DNA of 16,817 nucleotides. Origin: JABHCC01 sp964444375. Its GTDB lineage: Bacteria > Bacteroidota > Bacteroidia > Bacteroidales > UBA12481. The stretch lies in contig CAYUGX010000068.1 of NCBI GenBank assembly GCA_964444375.1, forward strand, positions 1-16,817, read 5' to 3'. How positions within the stretch are numbered: position 1 is the first letter of the stretch; each line of letters begins with the position of its first letter. The position numbers were made by a program, and so were the translations under genes. Shown here one piece after another: positions 16,401 to 16,817 of the stretch. The notes below the pieces were generated by a model. The model saw only the letters and a list, made by a program, of their open reading frames with translations. It ran no database searches and was not told where the DNA came from.

Positions 16401-16817
16401 CTGACGGAGCCATGAAGCAGAGTAGGCCAGGGGCTTTTTTTAGTGATCCGAATGGACAATACTATGCTATTCTGAGATCTATGGCTGTGGCTCATGGTAT
16501 TGATTATACCAAGAGATGGGCCGATTTTACACCAGAGGAAAAAGCTCAGATTCTTTATGGTTCCAAATCTGAGATGTATGCTGTGACATGGGATTATGTT
16601 AGAAAGGGTCGTGAAGGAACTCATGAATTTAACAGTAACTGGGATGGCTTTGTCAATTTAATTGAAAGTGATTACAAAAAGAAAGAAGGCAGTACCAGAG
16701 AGAAGAACTTCGGATTGATCATGGAGGCCAGGCCTTGTTCAGCCTGCGGGGGTTTAAGAATTCCCTCAGACAGGATGCGCTATTTATTGTTCGGAAAAGA
16801 TTACCGGTATTATCAAC
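13415..16817 (+). CDS. Giant tandem UvrA-like ABC ATPase lacking UvrB-binding domains (3' end outside window)
   Basis: The frame opens with ATG at 13415 (in-frame stop at 13391) and is still open at the window end: 1134 complete codons, partial at the 3' end. Unit 1 is a whole UvrA: head I with Walker A GVSGSGKS (K45), zinc-type CxxC pairs C149/C152 and C287/C290, signature LSAGE (367-371), Walker B D393-E394 and VDH switch; head II with GVSGAGKS (K528), a CxxC-19-CxxC zinc finger (C615, C618, C638, C641), LSGGE (705-709) and Walker B D732-E733. At about residue 840 a second UvrA begins: NNLKNISLQIP, Walker A GKSGSGKT (K867), STVGT, C970/C973 and C1108/C1111, after which the window ends. In both N-terminal heads only ~16-20 residues separate the LLFAR/LLFSR helix from the FSF/FSY zinc region, where E. 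coli UvrA has the ~130-aa UvrB-binding domain. DNA-binding family membership is firm; a role in repair or drug protection without UvrB is inference. AGGGAGG sits only 2 bp from the ATG, unusually close. Confidence 0.94.
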   Translation, partial: MKNSNPFSDDCIFIHRATENNLKQVSLTLPKQSYILITGVSGSGKSSLVKEIISNEGKRRFLEQQNPRVRTILAGLNPSAVDEVNGLSPVISLDQISGSTNTRSTVGTLSGLYDQLRLLFARYGRNKDGIRPGNLSRSNFSFNTDQGACQRCQGLGIEEYIDPDTFIVNEDLSIEDGALSLKTPTGYIIYSQVTYDVLQAVCEVEGFSIKRPWKELKQAEKEIIFYGSNKSKVPFGKHTLESRMKWTGITAKPRDEGFYRGILTIMEEILKRDRNVNILKYTRSRICRICHGYRLNSDALSVFWNGRHIGEWADYTLRELHQLFSNSLPDSVSDGEKKITVFISQQLVHYQKLGLGYLSLNRDSKSLSAGEVKRIRLAALMQPGLSGLIYTLDEPTVGLHPRDHHSLLKLLKQLQKEGNTIISVDHKFYSMREADYWVDLGPQAGRNGGEVLFADRCDPQLFDDPSLKESLTWQYYTNQVKLSRASLSPSSAGKMQVVRASINNLKGISPTFLLNRLNVICGVSGAGKSTLLKSVLAEYFEGNRTQAVETITSDRQFKKVIWVDQKPIGRNSRSNPATYIKLFDRIRDLFAGLPAAKKLGLKKSHFSFNASGGRCEKCLGAGSIEIGLSYLGKLAETCDQCMGLRFSRQVLSIQYSGKNIAQVLDMEIDEALYFFSDQPRILPYIETLQLLGLGYIKLGQSSSTLSGGEAQRIKLVSELVKAKSKHCLYLFDEPSNGLHYHDISILLQGFDRLLEQENTLILVEHEPRIVELADWVVELGPEAGDLGGEIIFEGHPSDYRDSNSPMACIVNSLSAKPYSNWSSDQKATDKINSINLVGVRTNNLKNISLQIPHYKQSVITGKSGSGKTSLAFGTIVNRSNYLFTQTFSPYVRNVMGVRDTGDVESVRGLLPAIGIPYQQPTKAAHSTVGTLLGIQHLIRLLFSRFSVDSTGQSCPLWANQFSYLHPSGACANCNGLGEVKKTNESLLVGRTDLSISDGAMKQSRPGAFFSDPNGQYYAILRSMAVAHGIDYTKRWADFTPEEKAQILYGSKSEMYAVTWDYVRKGREGTHEFNSNWDGFVNLIESDYKKKEGSTREKNFGLIMEARPCSACGGLRIPSDRMRYLLFGKDYRYYQ

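Overview
The window looks like chromosomal DNA from a member of the Bacteroidota, probably of the Cytophagales type. The evidence is a TonB-dependent receptor with an N-terminal carboxypeptidase-regulatory-like domain, PorT-like outer-membrane proteins with short signal peptides ending in GQ, A-rich leaders that mostly lack a strong Shine-Dalgarno sequence, a TTG start, and one good match to the Bacteroidota promoter consensus (TTG, then TAnnTTTG). I saw no rRNA, tRNA, insertion sequence, integrase or CRISPR array.

Layout. 2-754: the 3' end of a regulatory protein, perhaps a hybrid histidine kinase, with a Pro/Glu repeat linker and a receiver domain that lacks its phosphoacceptor Asp. 791-3280: mutS2. 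3382-7250: a probable two-gene unit, an AGCS sodium:alanine symporter with an extra ~90-residue loop domain followed 14 bp later by a lipoprotein oligopeptidase B. 7258-7851 (-): a small outer-membrane barrel protein with its own promoter. 7949-10351 (+): a TonB-dependent receptor transcribed divergently from it. 10348-11537 (-): mnmD (tRNA wobble-uridine methyltransferase) followed by a small membrane protein. 11600-12520: a secreted protein built from two copies of one domain. 12521-12818: a 298-bp gap with a hairpin. 12819-13049: a 76-aa protein with its own terminator. 13162-16817: a 93-aa helical protein overlapped by a very large UvrA-like gene that runs off the window.

The most unusual item is the last gene. 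The 1134 codons visible already hold one complete UvrA (two ABC ATPase heads with zinc modules) and the first half of a second UvrA in the same reading frame. Neither N-terminal half has the UvrB-binding domain. The gene is therefore a tandem UvrA that probably works without UvrB, and it is translationally linked to a small helical protein. Neither of these is explained by ordinary nucleotide excision repair.

Other genes fit a scavenging lifestyle: an envelope peptidase next to an amino-acid symporter, and a TonB-dependent importer. MutS2 and the UvrA-like protein both act on DNA but are 10 kb apart, and nothing shows that they are linked.
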